Shown piece by piece: positions 23,068 through 31,256 of a DNA stretch of 48,683 nucleotides. The stretch's first letter is position 1. Each line of letters begins with the position of its first letter. This DNA is from Clostridia bacterium (GTDB taxonomy: Bacteria; Bacillota; Clostridia; Oscillospirales; CAG-272), in assembly GCA_017452525.1 (NCBI GenBank), contig JAFTMG010000045.1, forward strand, positions 1 to 48,683, read 5' to 3'. Position numbers and translations under genes: made by a program. Below the pieces are notes generated by a model. It was given only the letters and a program-made list of their open reading frames with translations, was not told where the DNA came from and made no database searches.

Positions 23068-23170
23068 CGCCTGCGGCGAGTGATATTGCTTCGCGAGTTT
23101 TATGGGCGAATAAAATATCATTGAAGCCGCAAGGCTTCAATATCACTGTTGCGACAGCGACAATATCACT
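23061..23170. repeat. string of short hairpins on AATATCACT linkers
   Basis: TTTTATTCGCC (23061-23071) pairs with GGCGAATAAAA (23105-23115). ATTGAAGCC/GGCTTCAAT forms another stem at 23120-23141. The 9-mer AATATCACT occurs twice (23139-23147 and 23162-23170) between small stems. A related AATTTCACT motif recurs at 32821 and 32846. No coding potential is seen. Confidence 0.55.
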
Positions 23171-23171
23171 C

Positions 23172-23400
23172 TTGCTGTTTCTGCCGATTTGAGATATCAT
23201 GGGCGCAACCAAAAGCCTCGCCCTTGGGGAGAGGTGGCGGCGTAGCCGACGGAGAGGGGAAACCGTGCGGAAAGAACCCTCTCACCCGCTATCGCGGGAG
23301 CTCTCCCAAAGGGAGAGCCTTTGGATAGTGCTATTTCAGAGGTATGGGCTTTGCCCGAAGTATTTGTAATGCAAAGGCGAAACTGGTGATAAAATGGAAA
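23172..23400 (+). repeat. 5' module of small-gene unit A (promoter-like repeat, MITE-like palindrome, leader)
   Basis: TTTCTGCCGATTTGAGATATCATGGG (23178-23203) matches the promoter-like repeat at 32961 and 48199 and holds a TATCAT -10. Next, 23209-23324 is a palindromic unit whose ends CCAAAAGCC and GGCTTTGG-type sequence are inverted copies. Finally 23326-23400 (GTATGGGCTTTGCCCGAAG, then TTTGTAAT-CAAAGGCGAAACTGG) closely matches the leaders before the genes at 32388 and 33248. Confidence 0.65.
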
Positions 23401-23410
23401 GGAGATTGTT

Positions 23411-23695
23411 ATGAAAATAAAGGGCTATAGTTTCAAGTGTGAATCACCATTTTTCGTGTATTGTAAAAAACACTACTGTCCCTGTTGCGGACAACCGCTG
23501 ATTCGAAAGAAGGTGTCCAAAATTGTCCATTCGGATTCCGATGAAGCAAAAAATTATGATTTTGATATTGCCGACAATATTGTAAAAGGGTATGCCAAAT
23601 TTAATCATATTGAATTTTTCTGTTCGGTATGCAAAAAGCAATATACCGTTAAAGAAATCAAAGAAAATGATGCTTTCATTCAACATCGGAAATAA
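23411..23695 (+). CDS. small zinc-ribbon protein, unit A
   Basis: 94 residues, GGAG 6 nt before the start. Two CxxC pairs, YCPCCGQPL (~22-30) and FFCSVCKKQY (~70-79), would form a zinc ribbon; between them is a charged, aromatic stretch. I recognise no named family. It is AT-rich compared with its chromosomal neighbours. The 5' module is shared with other small orphan genes, and the hairpin after it is of the same type. It may bind nucleic acid or protein through the zinc ribbon; that is inference. Confidence 0.75.
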   Translation: MKIKGYSFKCESPFFVYCKKHYCPCCGQPLIRKKVSKIVHSDSDEAKNYDFDIADNIVKGYAKFNHIEFFCSVCKKQYTVKEIKENDAFIQHRK

Positions 23696-23699
23696 TATA

Positions 23700-23750
23700 G
23701 ACCTCGACAGACCTTAAAAATCTGTCGGGGTCGAGGGGCGCCGCCCCTCG
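23700..23750 (+). terminator. 3' hairpins of unit A
   Basis: GACCTCGACAGA pairs with TCTGTCGGGGTC (23700-23711, 23721-23732), a variant of the CCCCGACAGATTTT hairpin found after other small genes. A second palindrome CGAGGGGC/GCCCCTCG overlaps at 23732-23750. No T run follows. Confidence 0.55.
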
Positions 23751-23874
23751 CGCATCCCCCGCATCCCCCCGCGTCAACTTTTTTCCGCCTCCCTTTGAAA
23801 AAACCACTTGAAAAGCGGGAATGATTGTGATATCATTAGGGTATAAGCGACGCGATCGGAAGGAGGGGACTGAA

Positions 23875-25431
23875 ATGAGTGTCAAGCGAAACGGGTCGCA
23901 TATGTCGGGCAAGCGATTTGCGGGGCTGGTGCTGGGGCGTATGTCTGTCACCATGCTGATCATTGCGGTGGAGATCTTCTGGATGATCGCCTTTGGTTTG
24001 TGGTTGAGCAATTATGCCGCCTGGATCAACACTTTCTTCACGCTTGTCGGACTGATCGTGGTCTGCTATCTCATCCTCAAGGATGAAAATCAGTCCTATA
24101 AGCTGACCTGGATCGTGGTCATCTCCTTCCTGCCCCTCTTTGGCGGCATGATGTATCTGATGTTTGGTAACAAGCGCCCCTCGCGGCGGATGCGCAAGCG
24201 CCTGGAGCGGGTGGACGCTCTTCACCGCGATCTGATGGAGCGGCAGGAGCCGGAGGTGTTGACCGAGGTGGAGCCGCGAACGGCGCGGACCTCGGAGTAC
24301 CTGCGGCGCATGGGTCCCTTTCCTGCCTACGGGGACACCGAAACGGAATATTTTGAGGTGGGAGAGCGCATGTTTGCGCGCCTGATCCCCGATCTGGAAT
24401 CGGCAAAGGATTTTATCTTTCTGGAGTATTTCATCGTCCACGAGGGAACGCTTTGGCAGGAGATCTTTGAGATCCTCGCCCGCAAGGCGGGGGAGGGTGT
24501 GGACGTTCGTCTCATTTATGACGATATGGGCAGCGTGTCCGATCTGCCGCGAGGCATGCGAAAAAAGCTGGCGCAGGCGGGGATCCGCACGCTGGCGTTC
24601 AATCCCTTCCTGCCGCTGGTCTCTCTGGTCATGAATCATCGGGATCACCGCAAGATCGCCGTCATCGACGGTCGCGTCGCCTATACGGGCGGTGTCAACA
24701 TTGCCGACGAGTATGCCAACCGCTATGCGCGCTTCGGGCACTGGAAGGATACGGCGCTCCGTATGGAGGGTGGCGCGGTGGATAGCTTCACCGTCATGTT
24801 TCTCAATATGTGGAACGCGTACCACCCGACGGAGGCGGATTACAGCCGCTATCTCGGGCGTGCCGTGCCTCCGACACGCGCGGTGCAAGGCATCGTTCAA
24901 CCGTACACCGACTCGCCGCTGGACGAGGAAAATCTTGCCGAGAACGTGTATCTCGACATTTTGTCGCAGGCAAAGCGCTACGTGTATATCTTCACCCCCT
25001 ATCTGGTGATCGACAGCGAGATGCAATCGGCGCTGACGCTGGCGGCGAAGCGCGGCGTGGACGTGCGCATCGTGACCCCCGGTGTGCCCGACAAAAAGAC
25101 GGTCTTCCGCCTGACCCGCTCCTACTATGCGCCGCTTTTGCGGGCAGGAGTGCGGATCTACGAATATACACCCGGCTTTCTGCATGCCAAGAGCTACGTC
25201 TGCGATGATCGGGTTGCCGTGGTCGGCACCGTCAACATGGACTACCGCTCGCTTTTCCTGCATTTCGAGTGCGGTGCGTTGCTCATCGACGCCCCCGTGA
25301 TCGAAGACATCAAGCAGGATGCGCTTCGCACCATGGCAGAGAGCCGTGAGATCTCGCAAAAGGACAGCAAAAAGTATTCACGCTCCTCTTTGTTTGACCT
25401 TTTGCTGCGGATCCTGAGTCCGATGCTGTAA
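23875..25431 (+). CDS. cls: cardiolipin synthase
   Basis: 518 residues from ATG 23875 (GGAGG 8 nt upstream; an earlier in-frame ATG has none). There are two or three N-terminal membrane helices (MLIIAVEIFWMIAFGLWL; FFTLVGLIVVCYLIL; WIVVISFLPLFGGMMYLMF). Two phospholipase-D HKD motifs follow: H258-x-K260 in DHRKIAVIDG and H437-x-K439 in LHAKSYVCDD. The enzyme condenses two phosphatidylglycerol molecules to cardiolipin at the membrane, and length and order match ClsA. It is a single gene with a strong terminator. Confidence 0.93.
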   Translation: MSVKRNGSHMSGKRFAGLVLGRMSVTMLIIAVEIFWMIAFGLWLSNYAAWINTFFTLVGLIVVCYLILKDENQSYKLTWIVVISFLPLFGGMMYLMFGNKRPSRRMRKRLERVDALHRDLMERQEPEVLTEVEPRTARTSEYLRRMGPFPAYGDTETEYFEVGERMFARLIPDLESAKDFIFLEYFIVHEGTLWQEIFEILARKAGEGVDVRLIYDDMGSVSDLPRGMRKKLAQAGIRTLAFNPFLPLVSLVMNHRDHRKIAVIDGRVAYTGGVNIADEYANRYARFGHWKDTALRMEGGAVDSFTVMFLNMWNAYHPTEADYSRYLGRAVPPTRAVQGIVQPYTDSPLDEENLAENVYLDILSQAKRYVYIFTPYLVIDSEMQSALTLAAKRGVDVRIVTPGVPDKKTVFRLTRSYYAPLLRAGVRIYEYTPGFLHAKSYVCDDRVAVVGTVNMDYRSLFLHFECGALLIDAPVIEDIKQDALRTMAESREISQKDSKKYSRSSLFDLLLRILSPML

Positions 25432-25446
25432 CTGAAAAGGAAAAGA

Positions 25447-25486
25447 CGTCCGCACCTGCAGGCTTTGCAGGTGCGGACGCTTTTTT
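25447..25486 (+). terminator. terminator between cls and the Gfo/Idh gene
   Basis: A perfect 14-bp stem CGTCCGCACCTGCA with loop GGCTT, followed by CTTTTTT. The two flanking genes converge on it; on the minus strand it is followed by a weaker T-rich stretch, so it may work in both directions. Confidence 0.92.
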
Positions 25487-25503
25487 CTGTGTGAATGTCC
25501 GGC

Positions 25504-26526
25504 TTACACGGTCGGATAGCTGATCCTGATCGGGCGTCCCTCCCGTGCCGCCTCCACGGTGGCGCAGGCAACGGCGACGGTGGCTGCACCCTCCATCGAG
25601 GTGATCGGCATTTCGCCGCCGCTCAGCAGCGCGTTGACAAAAACGTCGATCTCAGCCACAACATTGTGATTGTTGATCTCGACGGGCAGCTTGACGGGAT
25701 CGGTAAATTTCTTGCCGCCCTCGGGGTCGTTTTCGTAGAGCGTGATGGTGGGCGAGGTGTTGTCGCAGATGATGGTGCCCCGCGTGCCGTAAAAGACCGA
25801 GCGCATGGTATAGTCTCGCATGCATCCGATGGAAACGAACACCTTACCGCTGACGCCGCCCGGGAAGCGGTAGATGGCGATGGTGCAGTCATCGACCGGC
25901 CAGTCGGTCAGACTCTTGTGGTTTGCGTAGGCGTAGACCTCCTCCGGGTCGCCCGCGATCCAGCGAAGCAGGTCGATGGCGTGACAACCGCCGCCGATGA
26001 CGGCATGGCGGTCGGGGTCAACACGCCAATCGTCATATCCCCGTGCCTTGCCGTAGTGGTGCGCGTATTCGCTCTCCACGAAGAACAGCTCGCCGATGCG
26101 GCCGCTTGCCACCAGCTCCTTTGCCATCAGAAAGGCAGGGGTGCAGCGGCAGACCTGACCGATCATCAAGCGGCGTCCGGTCTCCTTTTCTACCCGCATC
26201 ATCTCTTCGCATTCCGCCACCGTCAGTGCCATCGGCTTTTCGCAAAGCACGTCCTTGCCGGCACGCAGGAATGCAACCGTCATTTCGGTATGCAGCTTGT
26301 CGGGGGTAACGATCACCACCGCGTCGATCAAGGGGTCGCTGACCAGCTCGCGCCAATCGGTCGTGGCTACGGGAACGGAAAACTCCTCCCGGCACGCGGT
26401 CAGGCGCTCCTGTGCGGTGTCGCATACGGCATACAGGGTCGCGCCCTCCTTGGCGATCACGCCGCGCATATGGTTTTTCGCCATGCCGCTGCAGCCGATC
26501 ACGGCGATATTCAAATTGTTTTTCAT
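25504..26526 (-). CDS. Gfo/Idh/MocA-family oxidoreductase
   Basis: 340 residues. The Rossmann motif is AVIGCSGMAKNH near the N-terminus, the family motif CEKPMALT lies near residue 95, and the catalytic-domain segment GGGCHAIDLLRWI is near residue 180. The family uses NAD(P) to oxidise or reduce sugars, inositols and their derivatives, with the EKP lysine in the active site. GGAG is 11 nt upstream. It is divergent from an AraC-type regulator with only about 100 nt between, so the regulator probably controls it. Substrate unknown. Confidence 0.87.
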   Translation of the reverse strand: MKNNLNIAVIGCSGMAKNHMRGVIAKEGATLYAVCDTAQERLTACREEFSVPVATTDWRELVSDPLIDAVVIVTPDKLHTEMTVAFLRAGKDVLCEKPMALTVAECEEMMRVEKETGRRLMIGQVCRCTPAFLMAKELVASGRIGELFFVESEYAHHYGKARGYDDWRVDPDRHAVIGGGCHAIDLLRWIAGDPEEVYAYANHKSLTDWPVDDCTIAIYRFPGGVSGKVFVSIGCMRDYTMRSVFYGTRGTIICDNTSPTITLYENDPEGGKKFTDPVKLPVEINNHNVVAEIDVFVNALLSGGEMPITSMEGAATVAVACATVEAAREGRPIRISYPTV

Positions 26527-26559
26527 TTGGTATTGCGCTCCTTTCCTTTTTATGCTATT

Positions 26560-26588
26560 ATTATAACATCTGTATGGGGTTTGCGCAA
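26560..26588 (-). promoter_or_regulatory. promoter of the Gfo/Idh gene
   Basis: On the minus strand TTGCGC (26588-26583), a 17-nt spacer and TATAAT (26565-26560) lie 34 nt before the start. The spacer faces the AraC gene and could hold its operator, but no clear direct repeats are seen. Confidence 0.6.
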
Positions 26589-26631
26589 CTGTTTTTTGTT
26601 TGCTGTTTTCTTCATTTTGTTTGGAGGAGAT

Positions 26632-27423
26632 ATGATATACGAGCATTATGCCAAGGAGCGACGAGAGGAACCGATCCTCTGTTACTGCGACCGCGACGTC
26701 GGTGTTTCCGCGGGAATACGGTACGGGCCGGTGATCCGCGATATCTACATCATCGAGTGCTGTACCGAGGGGGGAGGCAGCGTTGTCATCAACGGTCGCG
26801 AATTCGCGCTGTCCGCAGGGAGCTGCTTCGTCCTGCTGCCGGGGGACACCGTGATCCACACAACGAGTGAGCGGCGCTGCGGCGTTTGGTGCGCGGTGGA
26901 TGGCAACACCGTCGCGGGTGCTTTGTCGGCGGCGGGGATCACGTCGGAAAATCCGTTTGCCCCGCGTGAGGCTTTTTTTACCGTGATGCACGCCATCGAG
27001 CGCATGCTTTCTCTGCGCGGGGAGAGCGATCCCGGCGCGGAATGGCGGAGGACGGCGTGTGTTTATGAGATCTTCGGCGCCCTGCTTCGCACGGGGCGGG
27101 AGTCGGGCAGCAACGGCAGCGTGCAAAAGGCCATCGGCTTGATGGAAAGCTGCTATCACACACGGATGACGGTGGGAGAAATCGCCGCTCGCGTGGGGCT
27201 TGACCGCGCCTATTTCTCGACGCTGTTCAAGGCGGAGGTGGGCCGCTCCCCCCACGCCTATCTTTCCGCGCTGCGGATCCGCAAGGCGTGTGCGCTGCTG
27301 CGGGAGACGGATACGCCGATCTCGGCAGTGGCGGAGGCTGTCGGTCTGGACATGAGAAACTTCGCGCGTCTGTTTAAGAGCGAGATGGGCACGACACCGG
27401 GACAGTACCGAGGAAGATTTTGA
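26632..27423 (+). CDS. AraC-family transcriptional regulator
   Basis: 263 residues from ATG 26632, preceded by GGAGGA; the much longer frame extending upstream is antisense to the oxidoreductase gene and is rejected. An N-terminal cupin-like sensing domain (GSVVINGREFALSAGSCFVLLPGD, ~50-73) is followed by two helix-turn-helix units in the C-terminal 100 residues: MTVGEIAARVGLDRAYFSTLFK and ISAVAEAVGLDMRNFARLFK, with the usual GTTPGQYR ending. Such regulators activate sugar-use genes on ligand binding. The likely targets are the divergent oxidoreductase and perhaps the isomerase operon downstream. Confidence 0.88.
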   Translation: MIYEHYAKERREEPILCYCDRDVGVSAGIRYGPVIRDIYIIECCTEGGGSVVINGREFALSAGSCFVLLPGDTVIHTTSERRCGVWCAVDGNTVAGALSAAGITSENPFAPREAFFTVMHAIERMLSLRGESDPGAEWRRTACVYEIFGALLRTGRESGSNGSVQKAIGLMESCYHTRMTVGEIAARVGLDRAYFSTLFKAEVGRSPHAYLSALRIRKACALLRETDTPISAVAEAVGLDMRNFARLFKSEMGTTPGQYRGRF

Positions 27424-27481
27424 GAGCCCACTGCTTTCTTTCGTGCTTGTCGACTTTTTTGATAAAAATTCACTGAAAATC

Positions 27482-27509
27482 TTGACATTATTGAAAAATA
27501 AACTATAAT
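27482..27509 (+). promoter_or_regulatory. promoter of the isomerase-pepF operon
   Basis: TTGACA, a 16-nt spacer and TATAAT, 38 nt before the start codon. Both boxes match consensus, suggesting high expression. Confidence 0.82.
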
Positions 27510-27547
27510 AAAAGTATAGAACTTTTTGACTCACAGAAAGGAATATC

Positions 27548-28378
27548 ATGATGAAACAAGATAAATTCGGTATCAGTGTAGGTCTGGGCTTTCCCGAGAG
27601 TGCAGAGGATCAGATCGCTGCCATTGCCCGCGTGGGCTATGATGCCTGCTTCACCGGCTGGAATCATGAGCGCATGGAGTCCTGGGCAAATGCCGTTGCC
27701 AAGAACGGTCTGATCTATCAGTCCGTCCACGCTCCCTTCAACAAGGCGCACAAGATGTGGGAGGCAGGTCGTGAGGGTGAGGATTACACCGATATGCTCA
27801 TTCAGTGCGTAGAGGATTGCAAGAGATTTGACATCGGCATCATGGTGGCGCACGTCATCATCGGTATGGACCGTCATTTCCCCTCCGCGCTGGGCATCAC
27901 CCGCTTCCGCCGTCTGGTTGAGGCAGGCGAGAAGAACGGCGTGAAGATCGCCTTTGAGAATACCGAGGGCATCGAATACCTGCAGGCGATCATGGATCAT
28001 CTGGGTGCCTCCGATCACTGCTGCTTCTGCTGGGATACCGGTCACGAGCAGTGCTACAACTACGGTGAGGATATGATGGCGCGCTTCGGCAACAAGCTGA
28101 TCGCCACCCACCTCAACGACAACTTCGGTATGGCTGACCGCAACAAGATGACCTGGCTTGACGATTCTCACGTGCTGCCCTTCGACGGCATCAACGACTG
28201 GAAGAGCATCATCGACCGCATGGACAAGGCAGGATATAACGGCATCTACACCATGGAGCTGACCCGCAACGCCAAGCCCAACAAGAACACCCATGACGCA
28301 TACGCCGCATGGTCTCTCGATGAGTTCCTTGCGGAGGCTCTCAACCGCATGCACCGCATGGTGGCACTGAGAGGCTGA
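27548..28378 (+). CDS. sugar phosphate isomerase/epimerase, TIM barrel (AP endonuclease 2 fold)
   Basis: 276 residues; AGGA is 5 nt from the first ATG and 8 nt from the second (27551). The metal-ligand segments expected of the xylose-isomerase-like barrel are visible: IAFENTEG, CWDTGHEQ, ATHLNDN and YTMELTR, giving Glu, Asp/His, His and Glu. Members isomerise or epimerise sugars, inosose or hydroxypyruvate, or dehydrate inosose. Codon choice is strongly biased, suggesting high expression, in agreement with the consensus promoter. A paralogue follows two genes later. Confidence 0.83.
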   Translation: MMKQDKFGISVGLGFPESAEDQIAAIARVGYDACFTGWNHERMESWANAVAKNGLIYQSVHAPFNKAHKMWEAGREGEDYTDMLIQCVEDCKRFDIGIMVAHVIIGMDRHFPSALGITRFRRLVEAGEKNGVKIAFENTEGIEYLQAIMDHLGASDHCCFCWDTGHEQCYNYGEDMMARFGNKLIATHLNDNFGMADRNKMTWLDDSHVLPFDGINDWKSIIDRMDKAGYNGIYTMELTRNAKPNKNTHDAYAAWSLDEFLAEALNRMHRMVALRG

Positions 28379-28392
28379 TACATCACAATGTC

Positions 28393-28422
28393 CGCGGGGG
28401 AGGGGAGTGCCCCTCCTCCGCG
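28393..28422 (+). repeat. GC-rich intercistronic hairpin
   Basis: CGCGGGGGAGGGG and its near complement flank AGTG between the isomerase and pepF genes. No T run follows, so it may protect or process the operon mRNA rather than terminate it. Confidence 0.5.
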
Positions 28423-28454
28423 CCCCTATACTATTACCGAAAGGAAGTATTTCA

Positions 28455-30239
28455 ATGGAAGTCAAAGCAAGACGCGAAATGGATCCCGCATATCAGTGGG
28501 ATTTCAGTCATATTTTCCCCACCCGCGAGGCGTGGGAGCAGGCATACGCCGAGGCAGGTGAAGCAGTCGCCGCTATCGCCGCCGTTCCCGGCACGCTGAG
28601 CGCATCTCCCGAATCCCTCAAAAAGGGCCTTGAGACGGTCTACACCGCCGCGCAGAAGGTCGAGCTTGTATACCTGTATGCCATGCTCCACAAGAACAGC
28701 GACAACGGTGACGCCGAGTATCAGACCATGGAGGGAAGAGCTATCCAGCTTTATATGTCCTTCCAGATGGGCATCGCTTTCATGGAGCCCGAGCTGCTCG
28801 CCATGGATCAGCCCACCCTGCGCGGTTGGATCGAGCTGCCCGAGCTGGCACTCTACCGCCACACCGCCGAGGATATGATCCGCGGCGCCGATCACGTGCT
28901 TACCGCCGAGCAGGAGGCAATGCTTGCCCAGCTGGGCGATGCCGCAGGTACTCCCCGCGATACCTTCGATATGCTGGAGAGCGTGGATATGACCTTCCCG
29001 CCCATTCACGATGAGGAGGGCAACGAGGTTCCTCTCACCCACGGCAGCTACGGCGTTTACCTCCACAGCCGCGACCCTAAGGTGAGACGCGAGGCTTACG
29101 AGACTTATTTCAAGGAATTCAAAAAGTATATCCACACATGGACCGCCATGTATGCGGGATCGGTCAAGTTTGACACCTTCTACTCCCGCGTCCGCCATTA
29201 TGAGTCCGCTTGTGAAGCGGCACTCTTTGGCAGCAACGTGCCCGTCAGCGTCTATGACAGTCTGGTAGAGGCGATCCACGGCGGTCTGCCCACCATGAAG
29301 CGCTACCTGGCGCTTCGCAAGAAGGTGCTGGGGCTTGCGTCGCTGGGGATGTACGATCTCTACTGCCCGATGGTGGACGAGGTCGAGTTCAAGATGCCCT
29401 TTGCCGACGGCATGGAGCTGGTCAAAAAGGCAACAGCCCCTCTGGGCGAGCGCTACCGCGAGCTGCTGGAGATGGCAGAGCGCGACCATTGGATGGACGT
29501 TTATGAGAACAAGGGTAAGACCACCGGCGCCTTCTCCTGCGGCGTTCACGGTGTCCACCCCTACGTCCTGCTCAACTATACCGATACGCTGGAGGATGCA
29601 TACACCCTCGCCCACGAGCTGGGTCACGCCATGCACTCCTACCTCTCCTCCGAGGCACAGGATTACGTCAACCACGATTACCGCATCCTCGTCGCCGAGG
29701 TGGCTTCCACTGTCAACGAGGTGCTGTTGACCAAGTATCTGCTGGGCGTTGAGACCGACCCCAAGCGCCGTGCCTTCATCCTCAACCATTTCCTCGAGGG
29801 CTTCCGCACCACCGTCTTCCGTCAGACGCTGTTTGCCGAGTTTGAGAGAAAGGCGCATGAGGCGTATGCCGCAGGTCAGCCGCTGACTGCCGAGCTGCTC
29901 AACAAGATGTACCGCGATCTCAACCTCACCTATTATGAGGGTGCCGACGTGGGCGAGCTTCACGACATCGAGTGGGCGCGCATCCCGCACTTCTACAACG
30001 CCTTCTACGTATATCAGTATGCGACCGGCTTCTGCTCTGCCGTTGCCATCGCCGACGATATCCTCAAGACGGGCGACCCCAGCCGTTATCTCAAGTTCCT
30101 CACCACCGGCGGCTCCGATTATCCGCTGGAGGAGCTGAAGATCGCAGGGGTCGACCTCACCAAGCCCGATACCGTTGCCAACGCACTCAAGGTATTTGAT
30201 GAAACGCTGACCGAGCTCGAAGAGCTGCTGGCAGATTGA
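28455..30239 (+). CDS. pepF: oligoendopeptidase F
   Basis: 594 residues from ATG 28455 (AAAGGAA upstream), the typical PepF length. The zinc motif of M3 metallopeptidases is HELGH at 387-391 within AHELGHAMHSYL, with the third ligand in the EVASTVNE segment ~25 residues on. Further family blocks are GAFSCGVHGVHPYVLLNY and YQYATGFCSAVAIA. The enzyme cleaves short peptides (about 7-17 residues) in the cytosol. It lies between two sugar-isomerase-type genes in one operon, an unusual setting. Confidence 0.95.
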   Translation: MEVKARREMDPAYQWDFSHIFPTREAWEQAYAEAGEAVAAIAAVPGTLSASPESLKKGLETVYTAAQKVELVYLYAMLHKNSDNGDAEYQTMEGRAIQLYMSFQMGIAFMEPELLAMDQPTLRGWIELPELALYRHTAEDMIRGADHVLTAEQEAMLAQLGDAAGTPRDTFDMLESVDMTFPPIHDEEGNEVPLTHGSYGVYLHSRDPKVRREAYETYFKEFKKYIHTWTAMYAGSVKFDTFYSRVRHYESACEAALFGSNVPVSVYDSLVEAIHGGLPTMKRYLALRKKVLGLASLGMYDLYCPMVDEVEFKMPFADGMELVKKATAPLGERYRELLEMAERDHWMDVYENKGKTTGAFSCGVHGVHPYVLLNYTDTLEDAYTLAHELGHAMHSYLSSEAQDYVNHDYRILVAEVASTVNEVLLTKYLLGVETDPKRRAFILNHFLEGFRTTVFRQTLFAEFERKAHEAYAAGQPLTAELLNKMYRDLNLTYYEGADVGELHDIEWARIPHFYNAFYVYQYATGFCSAVAIADDILKTGDPSRYLKFLTTGGSDYPLEELKIAGVDLTKPDTVANALKVFDETLTELEELLAD

Positions 30240-30257
30240 TGAAAAAGGAGAATTACT

Positions 30258-31187
30258 ATGAAAATTTGTGTACAGTCCGGAACCGTTGTGTATGATTACG
30301 GCTATGAAAAGGGTTACGCTATGTTCCGCGAGGCAGGCTTTGAAGCCATCGACTGGAATATCGACGTGGATTGGGACCGCAAAAAGGTGACCACCGGTAT
30401 TTTCGAGGGCGCGAGCCTCTTCGAAAAGCCGATTGAGGAGATCATTGCCCATTATGCCGACGAGGTTGCCATCCTGCGCAAGAATGGGCTGGTTCTGAGC
30501 CAGGCACACGCGCCCTTCCCGGCATACGTGCCCAACTGCCCGGCACTGCTGGACTATGCCATTGAGGTCTATAAGAAGTGCATCGAGCTGTGCGCGCACT
30601 ACGACTGCAAGAATCTGGTCGTTCACGGCATTTCCTTGACCGCCGGCGACAAGATCAACACGCCCGCCGATATTGACGCGCTCAACATGAAGCTGTATGA
30701 GTCCCTCATACCCACCCTGCTGAAGGTGGACGGTAAGGTGACCGTGTGCCTGGAGAACCTCTTCTCCGGCAAGGGTAAAAACTTCTATGAAGGCACCTGC
30801 TCCGATCCTCATCAGGCGGTCGCGTACATTGACGCGCTCAACGCGAAGGCAGGTCGCGAGGTCTTCGGCTTCTGTCTGGATACCGGTCATATCAATCTGC
30901 TCCAGAAGGACTTCCGCACCTATATTCCGCTTCTCGGCAAGCGTATCAAGGCGCTCCATATCCACGATAACGACGGCATGGCAGATGCCCATCTGGCTCC
31001 CTATACCGGAAGTATTGATTGGAAGGCGTTCTACACCGCGCTCCGTGAGATCGGCTACGACGGCGACCTGGATTTCGAGACCTTTGCTCAGACCAGAGTC
31101 GAGAGACTGGATGCTGAGCTTGTGCCCAGCTATCTGAAGCTGATCGCCGACTGCGGCGCGCATTTCCGCAACAAGATCACCGGATAA
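30258..31187 (+). CDS. sugar phosphate isomerase/epimerase, TIM barrel, second copy
   Basis: 309 residues, AAAGGAG upstream. The fold is the same as that of the gene at 27548 but the sequence is well diverged. Metal-ligand segments are VCLENLFSG, CLDTGHIN, ALHIHDND and LDFETFAQ. It follows pepF by 18 nt. The protein has a longer N-terminal part than the first copy. Substrate unknown; candidates include hydroxypyruvate, inosose or a ketose, and none can be preferred from sequence. Confidence 0.83.
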   Translation: MKICVQSGTVVYDYGYEKGYAMFREAGFEAIDWNIDVDWDRKKVTTGIFEGASLFEKPIEEIIAHYADEVAILRKNGLVLSQAHAPFPAYVPNCPALLDYAIEVYKKCIELCAHYDCKNLVVHGISLTAGDKINTPADIDALNMKLYESLIPTLLKVDGKVTVCLENLFSGKGKNFYEGTCSDPHQAVAYIDALNAKAGREVFGFCLDTGHINLLQKDFRTYIPLLGKRIKALHIHDNDGMADAHLAPYTGSIDWKAFYTALREIGYDGDLDFETFAQTRVERLDAELVPSYLKLIADCGAHFRNKITG

Positions 31188-31197
31188 TACCATAGTC

Positions 31198-31239
31198 GCG
31201 GATAGGGGCGGCAAGCCGCCCCTATCCGCTGTTTCTTTT
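31198..31239 (+). terminator. terminator or attenuator after the second isomerase gene
   Basis: A perfect 14-bp stem GCGGATAGGGGCGG with loop CAAG, followed by TGTTTCTTTT. It lies only 10 nt after the stop codon, and the next gene begins 17 nt further on, so some transcripts may read through. Confidence 0.75.
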
Positions 31240-31256
31240 CATAAAGGAGGATGCCC

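Noticed and set aside
23061..23170. possible CRISPR array
   Set aside because: Only two 9-nt linker copies, the intervening pieces are themselves palindromes, and no cas genes are nearby.
25495..26631. upstream extension of the AraC gene by 379 codons
   Set aside because: It runs antisense through the Gfo/Idh gene; the AraC protein starts at 26632 after a GGAGGA site.
26527..27549. upstream extension of the Gfo/Idh gene
   Set aside because: Antisense to the AraC gene; the Rossmann domain begins at the ATG at 26526.
28452..31214. 920-codon open frame on the minus strand
   Set aside because: It is the antisense shadow of pepF and the second isomerase gene, which have clear motifs, ribosome binding sites and a promoter on the + strand; GC-rich codon bias leaves the opposite frame open.
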